Below, piece after piece: positions 36,331-45,175 of a stretch of 64,000 nt of DNA. The notes below the pieces were generated by a model, which was not told the DNA's origin, did not search any database, and saw nothing but the letters and a program-made list of their open reading frames with translations. The stretch's first letter is position 1. Every line of letters begins with the position of its first letter. Location of the stretch: positions 62,001-126,000 of the forward strand of contig CAMDNE010000003.1 of the NCBI GenBank assembly GCA_945902745.1, written 5' to 3'. Made by a program: the position numbers and the translations under genes. The DNA comes from Chitinophaga pinensis (GTDB lineage: Bacteria; Bacteroidota; Bacteroidia; Flavobacteriales_D; Crocinitomicaceae).

Positions 36331-36681
36331 ATGAAAGTTAAAAACATACAAGAGATGAATGAGGCAGTTTTCATTCTTCGCCATTTCATAGACTTAAGTG
36401 CACGACTATTGCCGCTTTTGTACAAATTAGATCAAAAAATAACACCTTCAATAGAAGACATTCGTGATAAAGAAAAGATTTTAACAGTATTTCGAACCTA
36501 TAATTTTGAAACGAAAACGTCGGAACTTCTTCTAGAATCGAATATTTTAGATTTAATTCGAGATTGCTATTCCAATATTACCAAAGAAGATCTTTTCATC
36601 AATAAACAAGTTTCATTAACCAATTTTTTAACAGAATATAATCGTTTAAAAAATAATTGGAGAATTGTAGAAAATAATTAA
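36331..36681 (+). CDS. Small hypothetical protein
   Basis: A 116-residue, mostly helical and charged protein without signal peptide or membrane segment. I do not recognise it. It lies 20 bases upstream of the truncated Kir channel gene on the same strand, so it may originally have been co-transcribed with it. The ATG at 36331 has no clear TAnnTTTG box immediately upstream. Confidence 0.6.
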   Translation: MKVKNIQEMNEAVFILRHFIDLSARLLPLLYKLDQKITPSIEDIRDKEKILTVFRTYNFETKTSELLLESNILDLIRDCYSNITKEDLFINKQVSLTNFLTEYNRLKNNWRIVENN

Positions 36682-36701
36682 AACGGTATTACTTTCGTTG
36701 A

Positions 36702-36888
36702 ATGAAAAACACGAAAGATCCTGGTCTAGGAAGTAAATTCATCAAACCAGTCAAACGGATGGTGAATGAAGACGGTTCCTACAACATTATTAGAAAAGGT
36801 GGTGTTTCAGGGATAAAAGATTTTTATAAATTCCTTATTGATCTCCACTGGTTTTGGTTTAGTTTAATTCTTATTGGTGCTGAGTTTT
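36702..36888 (+). pseudogene. 5' fragment of an inward-rectifier (Kir-type) K+ channel gene
   Basis: Translation gives ~62 residues that fit a bacterial Kir N terminus: GSYNIIRKGGVSGIKDFYKF corresponds to the conserved slide-helix region, and LIDLHWFWFSLILIGAE to the start of TM1. Homology then ends, where the minus strand begins to read as transposase. The missing part would hold the pore and selectivity filter. The matching C-terminal half is found at 42048-42518. The open frame continues artificially to 36962. Confidence 0.8.
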
Positions 36889-37125
36889 GCTATTTTTTCT
36901 TGAATGTTTTTAACTTTTTCCACCGACTTTTCGTTCAAATCGTTTTGTTCCAGGACAGCTAAATATTCGTTTGTCTTTTCTTCAATATACGCCAAATGTC
37001 GTTCTATTTTTTTTGGACTATAGTTACTCTTTTTGCTGTTGTTTGCCCGTACTTTTGTTCCATCCATGGCTACAACTTCACCTGTTATTAACTGCGCATC
37101 TTTCAAAAACAGTACAAAAAGTTTG
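36885..37125 (-). mobile_element. Internal fragment of an IS1182-like transposase
   Basis: Minus strand reads LITGEVVAMDGTKVRANNSK, then YSPKKIERHLAYIEEKTNEY and a coiled stretch ending EKIAKL, typical of the middle of an IS1182-type transposase. Neither end of the transposase nor terminal repeats are present, so it is a relic of about 240 bases, fused in frame to the radical SAM fragment to its right. Family name from memory of the motif pattern. Confidence 0.72.
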
Positions 37126-37265
37126 AAAGTGGTTTTTTTATTCTCCGATTCTTCGTCTGGATGAAATTCATGGAAATCTTCACCCATTTCGGTTTTTAAA
37201 AAACGATTGGTGGGATTGATGAGTGCACCTCTTCCAGTACTAGTATGGAGTTGTTTTTTGGACAT
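37125..37265 (-). pseudogene. 5' fragment of a PA0069-type radical SAM gene
   Basis: The ATG at 37265 opens a frame with STGRGALINPTNRFLKTEM, which is the characteristic N terminus of PA0069-family radical SAM proteins, ending after about 45 residues at ENKKTTF. The cysteine motif for the iron-sulphur cluster is absent. The frame then runs into the transposase relic. Confidence 0.7.
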
Positions 37266-37291
37266 GGATATCTACTTGCTACAAATATCCT

Positions 37292-37320
37292 AAATAATAA
37301 TCAATTAATGATTATTATTT
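37292..37320 (-). terminator. Palindromic hairpin downstream of the gliding-type protein
   Basis: AAATAATAATCA (37292-37303) pairs with TGATTATTATTT (37309-37320), a 12-bp A/T-rich stem with a 5-base loop, 22 bases past the stop of the gene at 37342. Confidence 0.6.
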
Positions 37321-37341
37321 AATCAAAAACATCCAATTCAA

Positions 37342-40206
37342 TTAGCGAATTAACGATACATGCCCTGTTTTTTCAATAATTGATGCAGCTGTACAAACTG
37401 TTTTATAAGTGACTTTCCAGCTATAGAGATCTTGTTTTGCAGGTAGTCCATTGTACCTTCCATCCCAAAATCCATTCATGTCAGTAGTTTCATATATCAA
37501 TTCGCCCCATCGGTTGTATATTTCCAGAGTAATCGAAGTAATATTGTCTCCTTTTACCGCAAAAACATCGTTGTTTCCATCGTCATTTGGCGTAAAGCTA
37601 TTTGGAATGTACAAAACACCTCCACCAAGTGTTCCGTGAATTGTAATACTATCAGAAAGTACACAACCACTGATCGTTGCAACGACCCAATATGTTCCTT
37701 CTTCTATAATGGAAATGAGTTGTGTTGTATCACCAGTAGACCAAAGATAAACCGCTCCTGGAATTCCACCATCAAGTGTAAAATTGAGATCGTCGCATAA
37801 ATTTTGATTCACATTCCAATGAATAGGTTGAATACTTTGGACAACCGTGGTGTCATATAGAATACATTGCTGATTGCTAACAATTACAGAATACACACCA
37901 GCACTTGTTACGGTAATCGTTTGACTGACTGATCCTGTATTCCAGAGATAGCTAGTTGCAGGTGTATTGGCATCTAATTGTAGTTGATTTCCAGGGCATA
38001 GTGTTGTGTCTGACACTAAATTGGTAGACGGGTAAGGGATAATCGTCAAATCAATGGAATCACTGACACTGCACGAACCTGAAGTTACTTGAACCCAATA
38101 GATTCCTGAGGAATTAGCTGTAATTGTTGGACTAGTTGCTCCCGTATTCCAATTATAACTCCCATTACTAGAAGTAGCATCTAAAACGATGGAATTGGAC
38201 ACACAAACAGATGTATCATTTCCTAAGTTGACCGCTAAATGATCGATTTGAACTTGAATGGTATCAGAGGCAGTACATCCACCATTATTTACCGTTACTG
38301 AATAAATTCCACTTTGATTGATTGTCACTTGCTGTGTTGTTTCTCCAGTTGACCAGCTATACGTATAACCTGTTCCAGCATCTAATAGAAGTGTTGAATT
38401 ACAGATGGTAGTGTCATTTCCTAAATTGACGCTTGCTAATGTTTGAACGAGAATGGTTACTTGTGTTGTATCACTTTCTCCTAGAAAATCTGTCGCAATA
38501 ACGGTATACATTGTTGTTGCTAATGGACAAATAGTAATAGGACCTGCAGTTGTTGCAGTAATCCCATTGTCCCATTGATAAGTATAAGGGGCAACGCCAC
38601 CAGTTGTTAGCGCAGTTAAATCGGTACAATCACCTAAACAAATGGTATCGCTCGGAACCGTTACACTTACACCACAATCGATCACAACTTGCTGAACAAT
38701 TGTATCTGCATCCCACGTACAGTTTTGTACAATCAATGTTACATCATAAGTACCTGAACTAGTAAAAGTATGGATTGGATGTTGAAGCGTATCTTGATTG
38801 GCACTTCCGCTTGTTGGATCACCAAAATCCCAATGCCAAGAATGGATGTTATTACAACCAGAACTACTTAGGTCTGTAAAGGTGGTTATGGGACAATTTG
38901 TAGTGCTTGTAAATAAAGCTTGCACGTCGTCTGGAGTATAAAGCCATAAATGATGTGAGGGAGTTCCAGCAGTGTTTTCGCCACCTGCCATCCAAAAACC
39001 TTGATCTGTCTGCCACCGCTGTGCTCCAGCAATTGGAGTAGGGGTATTAATTGGCGAAGGTATTCCCATTGTTCCAAAAACACCTGGTGTAGTTCCTCCT
39101 CGAATCCACGCCCAATTATTTGTAATAGGATTGTAGCGCCACAAATCATTATACATAGTAGCAACATCTGTATAGCGGGCTCCACCAAACACCCATAAAT
39201 TGTCGCATGCATCAACCCATCTCATGCGCATTTCAGTGCGTGGGGTTGGAAATCCACTTGGAGTCTCCACGCATTGACTCGGATAAGCTTGATTTGCAAA
39301 GAATACCGATAAATCTGCCCGTTTGCAATTCCATTGATTCAATATTGGCGAATACACCCAAATTTCTTCGTTGACATTTGCACCTAGATCGCGGTTTACA
39401 ATCATGTATAAGTTGTCTTGTGAATCATTCCACATTGTAAATAATGTACCAACCATTGGAGATCCAGCAAATGATCCCGGCTGATTTGCAGCAGCATAGG
39501 AACCAATTGTCCCGTAAACAGGTCCCGATCCAATGTTTCCTTTGATCCACGTCCACATATTGGTTGCAATGTCGTATTTCCATAAAATGCCATCATCATG
39601 GGTGAATAGCCACAAATTGTTGTTTGAATCGACCCAATTACAATCAACTTCATTCAATGGTCCAGGAGAATTCCCCGCATTTGGAACTCCTTGTGTTCCG
39701 TAAACTGCTGGATTAAATCCGCCACCGCTTCCTTTTATCCATACCCATGTGTTCGCTGCAATATCGTATTTCCAGAGGTCATCAGAGAAATCTATTCCGT
39801 AAAGCCACAAGTTCCCGTTGTTGTCTTTCCAAGCTGGATGGCCAAACCGTGCATTGGATGGATTATTGAGTATTGAAGGAACGCCTTGTGTACCGTAAGT
39901 TGCTGGGACAAACGTGTTAAGCGTTCCATGAATCAGCGCCCATTGATTAATCGCTGGATCGTATTGCCACAAATCAGAATAATCATCACCACCATACCGC
40001 CAGAGTTTCCCATTCGAGTCAGTCCAACAAACAGCTGCATAGCGTTCATTGGGTGAATTAAGCGGAGAGAAAATGCCAGTACCAATAGAATTCAATGGCA
40101 TACTTCCTGCATTTCCCCATTTCCAAGTCCAAGTTCCTTGCGCCGAAATCAAAGAATGATTAAATAGAATCAGAAAGAGGCATGTAATTTGGCGAACTAG
40201 TAACAT
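37342..40206 (-). CDS. Gliding-motility-associated (CHU_C) T9SS surface protein with kelch-like repeats
   Basis: About 954 residues with signal MLLVRQITCLFLILFNHSLI ending at SAQ. Residues ~25-430 contain six to seven kelch-like units (WRYGGDDYSDLWQYDPAINQ; repeated WTWIKG and YGTQGVP). A PKD domain follows (~430-510, HWDFGDPTSG), then tandem SprB-like Ig units with the motif NLGNDTTIC/WSTGETTQ, and a C-terminal type B sorting domain (~860-954, IPNSFTPNDDGNNDVF, YNRWGELIYE). The ATG at 40206 is preferred to a longer frame to 40341. The gene sits inside the Kir insert and looks richer in G+C than its neighbours (one 60-base line, 39481-39540, is 48% GC). Confidence 0.85.
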   Translation of the reverse strand: MLLVRQITCLFLILFNHSLISAQGTWTWKWGNAGSMPLNSIGTGIFSPLNSPNERYAAVCWTDSNGKLWRYGGDDYSDLWQYDPAINQWALIHGTLNTFVPATYGTQGVPSILNNPSNARFGHPAWKDNNGNLWLYGIDFSDDLWKYDIAANTWVWIKGSGGGFNPAVYGTQGVPNAGNSPGPLNEVDCNWVDSNNNLWLFTHDDGILWKYDIATNMWTWIKGNIGSGPVYGTIGSYAAANQPGSFAGSPMVGTLFTMWNDSQDNLYMIVNRDLGANVNEEIWVYSPILNQWNCKRADLSVFFANQAYPSQCVETPSGFPTPRTEMRMRWVDACDNLWVFGGARYTDVATMYNDLWRYNPITNNWAWIRGGTTPGVFGTMGIPSPINTPTPIAGAQRWQTDQGFWMAGGENTAGTPSHHLWLYTPDDVQALFTSTTNCPITTFTDLSSSGCNNIHSWHWDFGDPTSGSANQDTLQHPIHTFTSSGTYDVTLIVQNCTWDADTIVQQVVIDCGVSVTVPSDTICLGDCTDLTALTTGGVAPYTYQWDNGITATTAGPITICPLATTMYTVIATDFLGESDTTQVTILVQTLASVNLGNDTTICNSTLLLDAGTGYTYSWSTGETTQQVTINQSGIYSVTVNNGGCTASDTIQVQIDHLAVNLGNDTSVCVSNSIVLDATSSNGSYNWNTGATSPTITANSSGIYWVQVTSGSCSVSDSIDLTIIPYPSTNLVSDTTLCPGNQLQLDANTPATSYLWNTGSVSQTITVTSAGVYSVIVSNQQCILYDTTVVQSIQPIHWNVNQNLCDDLNFTLDGGIPGAVYLWSTGDTTQLISIIEEGTYWVVATISGCVLSDSITIHGTLGGGVLYIPNSFTPNDDGNNDVFAVKGDNITSITLEIYNRWGELIYETTDMNGFWDGRYNGLPAKQDLYSWKVTYKTVCTAASIIEKTGHVSLIR

Positions 40207-40344
40207 ATTCGTTATTGTTTTCTGCAAATGTACACTCATCGAACACGATATTCCAAAAAATAGGGTGTGACATAATAAGGACAGGTGTTTTATTAATTGA
40301 TTGTAAATCAGTTGATTTTTGATTATTATTTCAGATTTCACCTA

Positions 40345-42006
40345 TTACAACTGAATAATATATGTTTTCATATCTATTTCAGTTGTAAGACCCAGTTTCT
40401 TTTTCAAACGTACACGTGATTTTTGAACACTATCGGGATTGATATTCAAAAGTGAACCAATCTCTTTGGTGTTTAAGCCTATTTTCATATACGCACAATG
40501 GCGAATATCAGTACTTGTGAGATCAGGATTTAATTGATGCAAGCGATTGAAAAAATCAGGATAAGTGGTTTCTAGTTTAAAGCGGAATTTATCCCAATCG
40601 TTTTCAGATGCATTCATTTTCTTCATAAAAGACTGCATTTTTGCCTCTACTGCTGATAAGGATTCTTTGGACCCTAAATTAAATGCACTTTCGAGTTCTT
40701 CTTCAAAACGCGTAATTGTTTCTATTTTTCGAAGTGATTGCATCGTCAATGAAACTAGTTCAGCATTTTTTAATTGCAATTCATCTCTTAAACGACTATT
40801 CTCTAATTCCTTGATATGTTGTTTATCTAGAAGTGCTTTTTCTTGTTGCTTGTGATTGAAGTCTTTTAATCGTGCATTTCGGTATAAATAAAAGACGATA
40901 AAAATCAAACAAATGGCTGTGATAATTAATGAATAAAGCTTAATGCTCTTGTAATTCATTTCTGTTTCCAGCGAAGAGATTTTGGATTTAGAAATCAGTA
41001 ATTGTTGTTCCTTTTTCTCCAAATCGAAAAGCACACGAAGTACAGCAATTCTTTTTTCTGAAGCAAGTGTATTAAGCTGTTGATTAAGTTGTCCAAACTG
41101 CATCAATGATTCGAAAGCTTGTGCATTTTTACCTTGTTTTTTTTGTGCAATGGATAGATTGTAATAAGCACTTGCTTGAAGGGAAGGAATGTTGAGTTGT
41201 TCTAATTCACGTAAGCAGCTATCAAAGTAAATTTCTCCCTTTTCATAGTCTTTGATATGCATATAATATTCCCCAATATTAAGATAAGAGTTGGCAATTC
41301 CAGCTTTAGAATGGATGTTCTGTTTAATTTTCAGTGACTCAAAAAAGTATCCTTTTGCTTTGGTGTTTTCTTCTGTTTCCATGTACAGTGAACCAATGTT
41401 GTTCAACGTTTTTGAAACGCCAATAAAATCACGAAGTTGTTTTTTTAGTTCAAGAGATTGTTCATAAACAACCAATGCACGTTCTCGATCTCCGCTATTT
41501 TGCAAAGAAATACCATAGTTGTTATAAGCCGCGGCTAGCAATTCTTTTCGTTTAGAAACGGTTATTTTTTTTGTAGAATTGAGTGTTTTGATTACTTGTT
41601 TAAAGAGCTGTTTACCTGCAGCGTACTTACCTGTTTCATTGTAAAATTGACCAATATTTATTTCTGAACCAATCAAATGTACGGTATCTTTTGTGCGCTC
41701 AAAGTACTTTCTAGATGCATAAAAATTCTCCAAGGCTTTATCATAGATAGCTAGTTGTTTATAAATTAGCCCAATGAGATTTTTTGTTTTAGCAACATAA
41801 TACCCATTTTTTGTTTCATCGAAAAGAGTCAATGCTTTATCGAAATAGTAAAGTGCAGAATCTGTTTGCTCATATTCGAAGAGCTTAAGCCCATATTCGT
41901 AGTCCTGCATTGCCAGCCTATTTTTAGAACTAACAGCATTCGATTTGTCTTGTGCAAAAACAGTAAACGTGCTAAAAAAGCAAATGAAAGAAATGAGTTT
42001 AATCAT
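40345..42006 (-). CDS. TPR sensor with LuxR-type HTH regulator
   Basis: A 553-residue protein: signal or membrane segment MIKLISFICFFSTFTVFAQ, six or more tetratricopeptide repeats (~30-300), a transmembrane helix (~340-365), a coiled coil, and a C-terminal LuxR-like helix-turn-helix (~480-553; SSTDIRHCAYMKIGLNTKEI-like region, LLNINPDSVQKSRVRLKKKL). This is a one-component membrane regulator layout common in Bacteroidota. The start is the ATG at 42006: an in-frame ATG at 42054 lies across the boundary with the Kir remnant. It follows the kelch-like protein's gene in the minus direction (139 bases upstream of it) and may regulate it. Confidence 0.82.
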   Translation of the reverse strand: MIKLISFICFFSTFTVFAQDKSNAVSSKNRLAMQDYEYGLKLFEYEQTDSALYYFDKALTLFDETKNGYYVAKTKNLIGLIYKQLAIYDKALENFYASRKYFERTKDTVHLIGSEINIGQFYNETGKYAAGKQLFKQVIKTLNSTKKITVSKRKELLAAAYNNYGISLQNSGDRERALVVYEQSLELKKQLRDFIGVSKTLNNIGSLYMETEENTKAKGYFFESLKIKQNIHSKAGIANSYLNIGEYYMHIKDYEKGEIYFDSCLRELEQLNIPSLQASAYYNLSIAQKKQGKNAQAFESLMQFGQLNQQLNTLASEKRIAVLRVLFDLEKKEQQLLISKSKISSLETEMNYKSIKLYSLIITAICLIFIVFYLYRNARLKDFNHKQQEKALLDKQHIKELENSRLRDELQLKNAELVSLTMQSLRKIETITRFEEELESAFNLGSKESLSAVEAKMQSFMKKMNASENDWDKFRFKLETTYPDFFNRLHQLNPDLTSTDIRHCAYMKIGLNTKEIGSLLNINPDSVQKSRVRLKKKLGLTTEIDMKTYIIQL

Positions 42007-42047
42007 AATTCTGGTGATAAACTTAGTGAAAAACAGGCGGTTTAGAA

Positions 42048-42518
42048 ATTGCATTTTCAAAAAATATTATCATTACTCCTCACGAAGAATCGATGGCAGT
42101 TATGTTCAAAATGGTCAATCAACGAAAAAATGTATTACTCAATACTACAATAAAGTGCATTTTCATCATTGACAAAGGTACTGGTCAAATGGCTTTCAAT
42201 AAAGATTATTCAGAACTGAAACTAGAATCTGATCAAGTAAATTTCTTTCCGTTAACATGGACACTCGTTCATAAAATAACGGAAGATTCGCCTTTATTTA
42301 ATATTGGCTTCGATGAACTTGTTAATCGACATGCTGAAGTCATTATTTTAGTTGAAACATTTGATGAAACATTTAGTCAGACAATACTCCAAAAACATTC
42401 GTACGCTTCTGAACAATGGTTGGAAAATGTGAAATTCGAAAGAAATTTTGAAGCAAACGAACGCGGACACATTGAATTAAATGTTCGAGATATTAATCGT
42501 TACTCATCGATAAATTAG
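42048..42518 (+). pseudogene. 3' fragment of the Kir-type K+ channel gene (cytoplasmic domain)
   Basis: Reading in the frame of the ATG at 42093 but extending upstream, the sequence AFSKNIIITPHEESMAVMFK is like the start of the Kir cytoplasmic domain. VNFFPLTWTLVHKITEDSPL and the VETFDETFSQTILQKHSYAS segment are strong Kir C-domain hallmarks. Only the internal ATG at 42093 could initiate translation, giving a 141-residue piece without membrane segments. The pair with 36702-36888 lacks the pore, so no channel can be made from either piece. Confidence 0.82.
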
Positions 42519-42521
42519 TCT

Positions 42522-42529
42522 TATTTTTG
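42522..42529 (+). promoter_or_regulatory. TAnnTTTG box abutting the queE start
   Basis: TATTTTTG lies four bases before the ATG at 42534 and four bases after the Kir fragment's stop; transcription from it would begin about at the start codon. Confidence 0.55.
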
Positions 42530-42533
42530 TTTC

Positions 42534-43157
42534 ATGCAGGTTAAAGACATTGATTCAACTTCCGTTTTACCAGTAATGGAATATTTCTATACCATCCAAG
42601 GGGAAGGATTTTATTCTGGTAGGGCTGCTTTTTTTATACGTCTGGCTGGTTGCGATGTTGGCTGTGTTTGGTGCGATGTCAAAGAAAGTTGGGATGTAAA
42701 TGATCATCCATTAGTTACGTTAGATTTTCTGGAAAAAGAAGTTGTTACATCTGGAACAAATTTCGTTGTTATAACCGGAGGTGAGCCTGCAATGTACGAT
42801 CTTTCAACATTGATTACTCGACTGAAAACTCATGAAATAGAAGTGGCTATTGAAACATCTGGAACGTATAAGTTGATTGGAGACATTGATTGGTATTGCT
42901 TTTCACCTAAGAAATTTAAAGAACCAATTGAAGAAGCTTATAAAAAGGCGAACGAATTAAAAATCATTATTAATCATCCATCCGATTTTGAATGGGCAGA
43001 AATGCATGCTTCAAAAGTTGACTCAAATTGTAAATTATACCTTCAACCTGAATGGTCAAAACAGGAACGGTTTTTGCCAACCATCATTGATTTTGTGAAA
43101 AAACATCCCAAATGGCGAATTTCTTTACAAACCCATAAATTCATGAATATTCCATAA
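42534..43157 (+). CDS. queE: 7-carboxy-7-deazaguanine synthase
   Basis: A 207-residue radical SAM enzyme that converts 6-carboxytetrahydropterin to 7-carboxy-7-deazaguanine in queuosine synthesis. YTIQGEGFYSGRAAFFIRLA precedes the cluster cysteines in CDVGCVWCDVKESW. VITGGEPAMYD follows, then the later IETSG and FSPKK motifs. The cysteine spacing here is CxxxCxxC, as in the family. It leads a probable operon with the PorE-like gene (2 bases after), UbiA-type and maf genes. It probably lost an upstream neighbour, the Kir channel gene. Confidence 0.96.
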   Translation: MQVKDIDSTSVLPVMEYFYTIQGEGFYSGRAAFFIRLAGCDVGCVWCDVKESWDVNDHPLVTLDFLEKEVVTSGTNFVVITGGEPAMYDLSTLITRLKTHEIEVAIETSGTYKLIGDIDWYCFSPKKFKEPIEEAYKKANELKIIINHPSDFEWAEMHASKVDSNCKLYLQPEWSKQERFLPTIIDFVKKHPKWRISLQTHKFMNIP

Positions 43158-43159
43158 GT

Positions 43160-45175
43160 ATGAAAAAAGCACTTTTCTTTCTGAGTTTATTTTTCATTGC
43201 AGCTTGCTCAAATGCTCAAGTAAAATATTCTTCATCTAATAAAAAAGCAATAAAATTGTTTGAACAAGGTCAAAAAGCTCCTGGTGAAACGCTTGACCCT
43301 ATCACGCGTCAACCAAATTATCGCGCAGGAATAGACTTTTTAAATAAGGCAATAGAAAAAGATCCTTCATTTTGGGAAGCGCATATGTTTGCTGGAGAGT
43401 ATTGTGAAATAATTGGCGATTATCCAAATGCGATAGCTCACTACGAAGCTGCGTTATCAATCAACCCAAATCATAGCCCTTCAGGAAGTACCTTTTTCTA
43501 TTTGGCAAATCTTCAGCAAGCTGTTGGTGAGTATGAGAAAAGTATAAAGAACATTGATATTTTCGTTCGAAACAGAAATGCGAATCAAGATCTAGTGAAT
43601 CAAGCCTATGGTATTCGAGACAATTGCGAATTTGCAATGAAATCAATAAAAAATCCAAGAACTTTTAATCCCATAAATGTTGGTGCAGGGATAAACACTG
43701 CCGATCCTGAATATTTCCCAACAATAACTGTTGACGGAAAAACGATTTTATTTACGCGACGAATAGATGATGATCGTGTTCTCGGCCCAATGAAAGAGCA
43801 AGAGGATTTTTACGTTTCTGAATTATCAAATAGAATTTGGGGGAAGGCTATTCCGATGCCTATGAATGTCAATACGATTAACAACGAAGGCGCTCCAACT
43901 ATTGGTGCAGATGGTAGATCATTGGTTTTTGTTGCTTGTCCAGATGGAAGTGGTGAAAATTATGGTGAAGGAAGAACTGGAAAAGGAAGTTGTGATTTAT
44001 TTTACACCAAAAAATTGGGAACCAAATGGATGAACCCAGTTAATCTGCCTGGAAATGTTAACTCTTCACATTGGGAGACACAACCTTCGCTTTCAGCTGA
44101 TGGAAAAACATTGTATTTCATTAGAGGATTAAGAGGACGAAACGACACGAATAATTCTGACATATATATGTCTAAATTGTTGAGTAATGGAACATGGGGC
44201 ACTCCGGAACGATTATCTGATGTAATTAACACACCATTTCATGAAGAATCAGTCTTAATTCACCCAGATGGAAAAACCTTATACTTCGCTTCAAGAGGAC
44301 ACACTGGAATGGGTGGTTCTGATTTATTTGTTTCAAGAATGGACGCTAAAGGTAATTGGGGAACTCCTGAAAATTTAGGTTATCCAATCAATACAATGTA
44401 TGATGAGAATTCCTTAATGGTTACAGCAGATGGAGAAATAGCATTTTTTGCTTCTGATAGAAAAGGTGGATTTGGCGACTTAGACATTTATTATTTTGAA
44501 ATGCCCGAAGAATTTAGACCAACAAAGACCCTTTATTTTGAAGGAATGGTTTATGATGTTACGACTAAAAATCCAGTACCAGGAAAATTCCAATTGATTG
44601 ACATCAAAACTGGAACGGAAGTTATTGTTTCAGAAGCAGATAAATTGACAGGTGAATTCATGGTTTCTTTACCTGTCAACAGAGAATATGCACTTAATGT
44701 ATCTTATCCTGGGTATACGTTCTTCTCCCAAAATTTTAACATGACGAATCCAGAAGGATTGGAAGCAATACATATGGATGTTCCTATGGTACCAATTACT
44801 AACAGCACTCCTACTCTTTTGGCAAATGTATTTTTTGATTTAGGAAAATCAACTTTACGTCCTGAATCATTCATGGAATTGAATAAATTGTATGACTTTT
44901 TGGTAAATAATCCTACCTTGTCAATTGAAATTGGTGGGCATACTGATACAAGAGGAGACGATAAAGATAATCTGAAATTATCAAATGACCGTGCTAAAGC
45001 AGTTTATGACTATGTAATAGCTAAAGGTATTGTTGCGAAAAGAATCTCGTATAAAGGTTACGGAGAATCAAAACCGGTGATTACGGATAGTGAAATTTCG
45101 AAACGTTCAACAGAACAAGAAAGAGAAGCTGCTCATCAATCGAATCGTCGAACAGAATATAAAATAATATTATAG
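43160..45175 (+). CDS. porE: PorE-like OmpA-family T9SS-associated lipoprotein
   Basis: A 671-residue protein with the architecture of P. gingivalis PorE (PG1058): signal ending IAACSNAQ (probable lipidation), TPR region (~30-150), PD40/WD40-like beta-propeller repeats (~185-440; ILFTRRIDDDR, PSLSADGKTLYFIRGLRG, HPDGKTLYFASRGHTG), a carboxypeptidase-regulatory beta-sandwich (~455-545), and an OmpA C-terminal peptidoglycan-binding domain (~555-671; FFDLGKSTLRPES, IEIGGHTDTRGDDK). PorE is proposed to tether the T9SS to peptidoglycan. The symbol is by architecture; other OmpA proteins of this layout exist in the phylum. Confidence 0.82.
   Translation: MKKALFFLSLFFIAACSNAQVKYSSSNKKAIKLFEQGQKAPGETLDPITRQPNYRAGIDFLNKAIEKDPSFWEAHMFAGEYCEIIGDYPNAIAHYEAALSINPNHSPSGSTFFYLANLQQAVGEYEKSIKNIDIFVRNRNANQDLVNQAYGIRDNCEFAMKSIKNPRTFNPINVGAGINTADPEYFPTITVDGKTILFTRRIDDDRVLGPMKEQEDFYVSELSNRIWGKAIPMPMNVNTINNEGAPTIGADGRSLVFVACPDGSGENYGEGRTGKGSCDLFYTKKLGTKWMNPVNLPGNVNSSHWETQPSLSADGKTLYFIRGLRGRNDTNNSDIYMSKLLSNGTWGTPERLSDVINTPFHEESVLIHPDGKTLYFASRGHTGMGGSDLFVSRMDAKGNWGTPENLGYPINTMYDENSLMVTADGEIAFFASDRKGGFGDLDIYYFEMPEEFRPTKTLYFEGMVYDVTTKNPVPGKFQLIDIKTGTEVIVSEADKLTGEFMVSLPVNREYALNVSYPGYTFFSQNFNMTNPEGLEAIHMDVPMVPITNSTPTLLANVFFDLGKSTLRPESFMELNKLYDFLVNNPTLSIEIGGHTDTRGDDKDNLKLSNDRAKAVYDYVIAKGIVAKRISYKGYGESKPVITDSEISKRSTEQEREAAHQSNRRTEYKIIL

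Noticed and set aside
36864-37265. A 133-residue intact minus-strand gene
   Set aside because: Two unrelated families meet in the middle of the frame, and neither is complete; it is better explained as a scar.
42093-42518. A new stand-alone small gene
   Set aside because: The homology continues upstream of its ATG and matches only the cytoplasmic domain of Kir channels, so it is a remnant. It might still be translated.
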